DNA of 64,000 nt from Bacteroidales bacterium (GTDB lineage: Bacteria; Bacteroidota; Bacteroidia; Bacteroidales; F082), in contig JANJUV010000005.1 of the NCBI GenBank assembly GCA_024710405.1, positions 1 to 64,000 of the forward strand. Reading direction: 5' to 3'. The position numbers and the translations under genes are program-made. The notes below the pieces were generated by a model. The model did no database searches, was not told where the DNA came from, and saw only the letters and a program-made list of their open reading frames with translations. How positions within the stretch are numbered: the first letter of the stretch is position 1; every line of letters starts with the position of its first letter. This document shows positions 63,464 through 64,000 of this stretch, piece after piece.

Positions 63464-63958
63464 ATGGAAGACTATTTCTATATTTTGATCGGTATCTTAT
63501 GGGTTGTGTTTTCGGTTATTAAAGCCAGCCGAAAAAACAATCAACCACAGCCTCATGAGGGGTCGGAAGAAACCGGCAGACGTACGACCCTGGAGGATAT
63601 TCTTGGTGAACTTCTTGAAAAAGAAGAATATACTGAACCAGACACCGTCACACGCAAAACATCTGAGGCAACCGTTACCTCTTCCGAAATCAACCAACCC
63701 GTTTACGAAAGTCTGGAAGCAGAATACACCCAGCCATCATTGTACAGCCAATATACGGGAGAAATTACCGATGACAATCTCCTGAAAGGAATTTACGAAT
63801 CATTGGAGGATGATACAGAAGTTAAATCAATGACAATTAATAACTTGTCCGATTCAGATAATACGATAACCGAAACCCGAACCGAAACCCAAAACCACAG
63901 CTTCGATCTGAGAAAAGCTGTGATATATTCAGTAATCCTTGAACGACCTTATGCCTGA
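63464..63958 (+). CDS. Single-pass membrane protein of unknown function
   Basis: This 164-residue protein has one N-terminal membrane helix (YFYILIGILWVVFSVI), then a long acidic, low-complexity cytoplasmic region and a short conserved-looking end, FDLRKAVIYSVILERPYA. The pattern of an N-terminal helix plus a (F/L)DLRKAVIYSxIL(E/N)RPY end is one I associate with a small Bacteroidota-specific protein of no known role. It is separated from the LytTR gene by 135 bases. Confidence 0.75.
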   Translation: MEDYFYILIGILWVVFSVIKASRKNNQPQPHEGSEETGRRTTLEDILGELLEKEEYTEPDTVTRKTSEATVTSSEINQPVYESLEAEYTQPSLYSQYTGEITDDNLLKGIYESLEDDTEVKSMTINNLSDSDNTITETRTETQNHSFDLRKAVIYSVILERPYA

Positions 63959-64000
63959 CTGATGTGAGGTATCGGGAACTTTTTTGGAGGCACTGAGCCG

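Overview
This window comes from a member of the Bacteroidota, most likely class Bacteroidia. The evidence is the typical -33/-7 promoters (TTTG or TTG, then TAnnTTTG about 20 bases later), near-absence of Shine-Dalgarno sequences, three type IX secretion (T9SS) sorting domains, gldF and gldG, lipoproteins, two-component propeller kinases, and Bacteroidota-type gene orders such as ftsX-DUF3098-uppP-truB. No plasmid, phage or intact transposon is visible. Most of the window is ordinary chromosome with a few accessory patches.

Layout. 1-872: a GxxExxY nuclease-fold gene between two arrays of 60-bp degenerate repeats. 903-5072: glyS and a GH92 mannosidase lipoprotein. 5191-7116: an AT-rich patch with a Fic C-terminal remnant and a histidine kinase/response regulator pair. 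7427-13050: a NYN-domain protein, then queA, truB, uppP, DUF3098 and ftsX on the minus strand, then a VanX-type dipeptidase. 13183-20846: leuS carrying an internal DUF559-like nuclease-fold insert, a DUF3108 protein, gldF, gldG and a DUF4340 protein. 20851-22646: a lipoprotein, a glutamine amidotransferase, ridA and tRNA-Phe. 22742-30423: an envelope cluster (coaX, outer-membrane protein, TPR protein, lptC, CNNM/CorC protein, PpiD-type chaperone) ending in a terminator. 30573-37652: rodA, mrdA, small secreted proteins, a LuxE-like enzyme, an SRAP protein and a Nudix hydrolase. 37730-45324: a Pif1-like helicase, an FG-GAP protein, and a TPR hybrid kinase with its receiver protein. 45315-53254: a DPP IV-type peptidase, a GGGP synthase, and metF-metH under a SAM riboswitch. 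53691-58323: three T9SS-tailed genes (one frameshifted) and ahcY. 58325-63958: repeats, two lipoproteins, a propeller sensor kinase with its LytTR regulator, and a small membrane protein.

How the genes connect. metH and metF regenerate methionine and ahcY clears S-adenosylhomocysteine, so one methyl cycle flanks the T9SS genes. UppP, MrdA, RodA, FtsX and the VanX-like dipeptidase act on the cell wall. LptC, the PpiD-like chaperone and the predicted barrel protein act on the outer membrane. Three signalling modules are present: kinase 5679 with receiver 6751, hybrid kinase 41878 with receiver 44753, and propeller kinase 59365 with LytTR 62579.

The most notable observations are the nuclease-fold insert in leuS, the GxxExxY gene nested in repeats, a frameshift sitting exactly on a slippery heptamer in a T9SS gene, and a Rieske-like lipoprotein that has lost its cluster-binding histidines.
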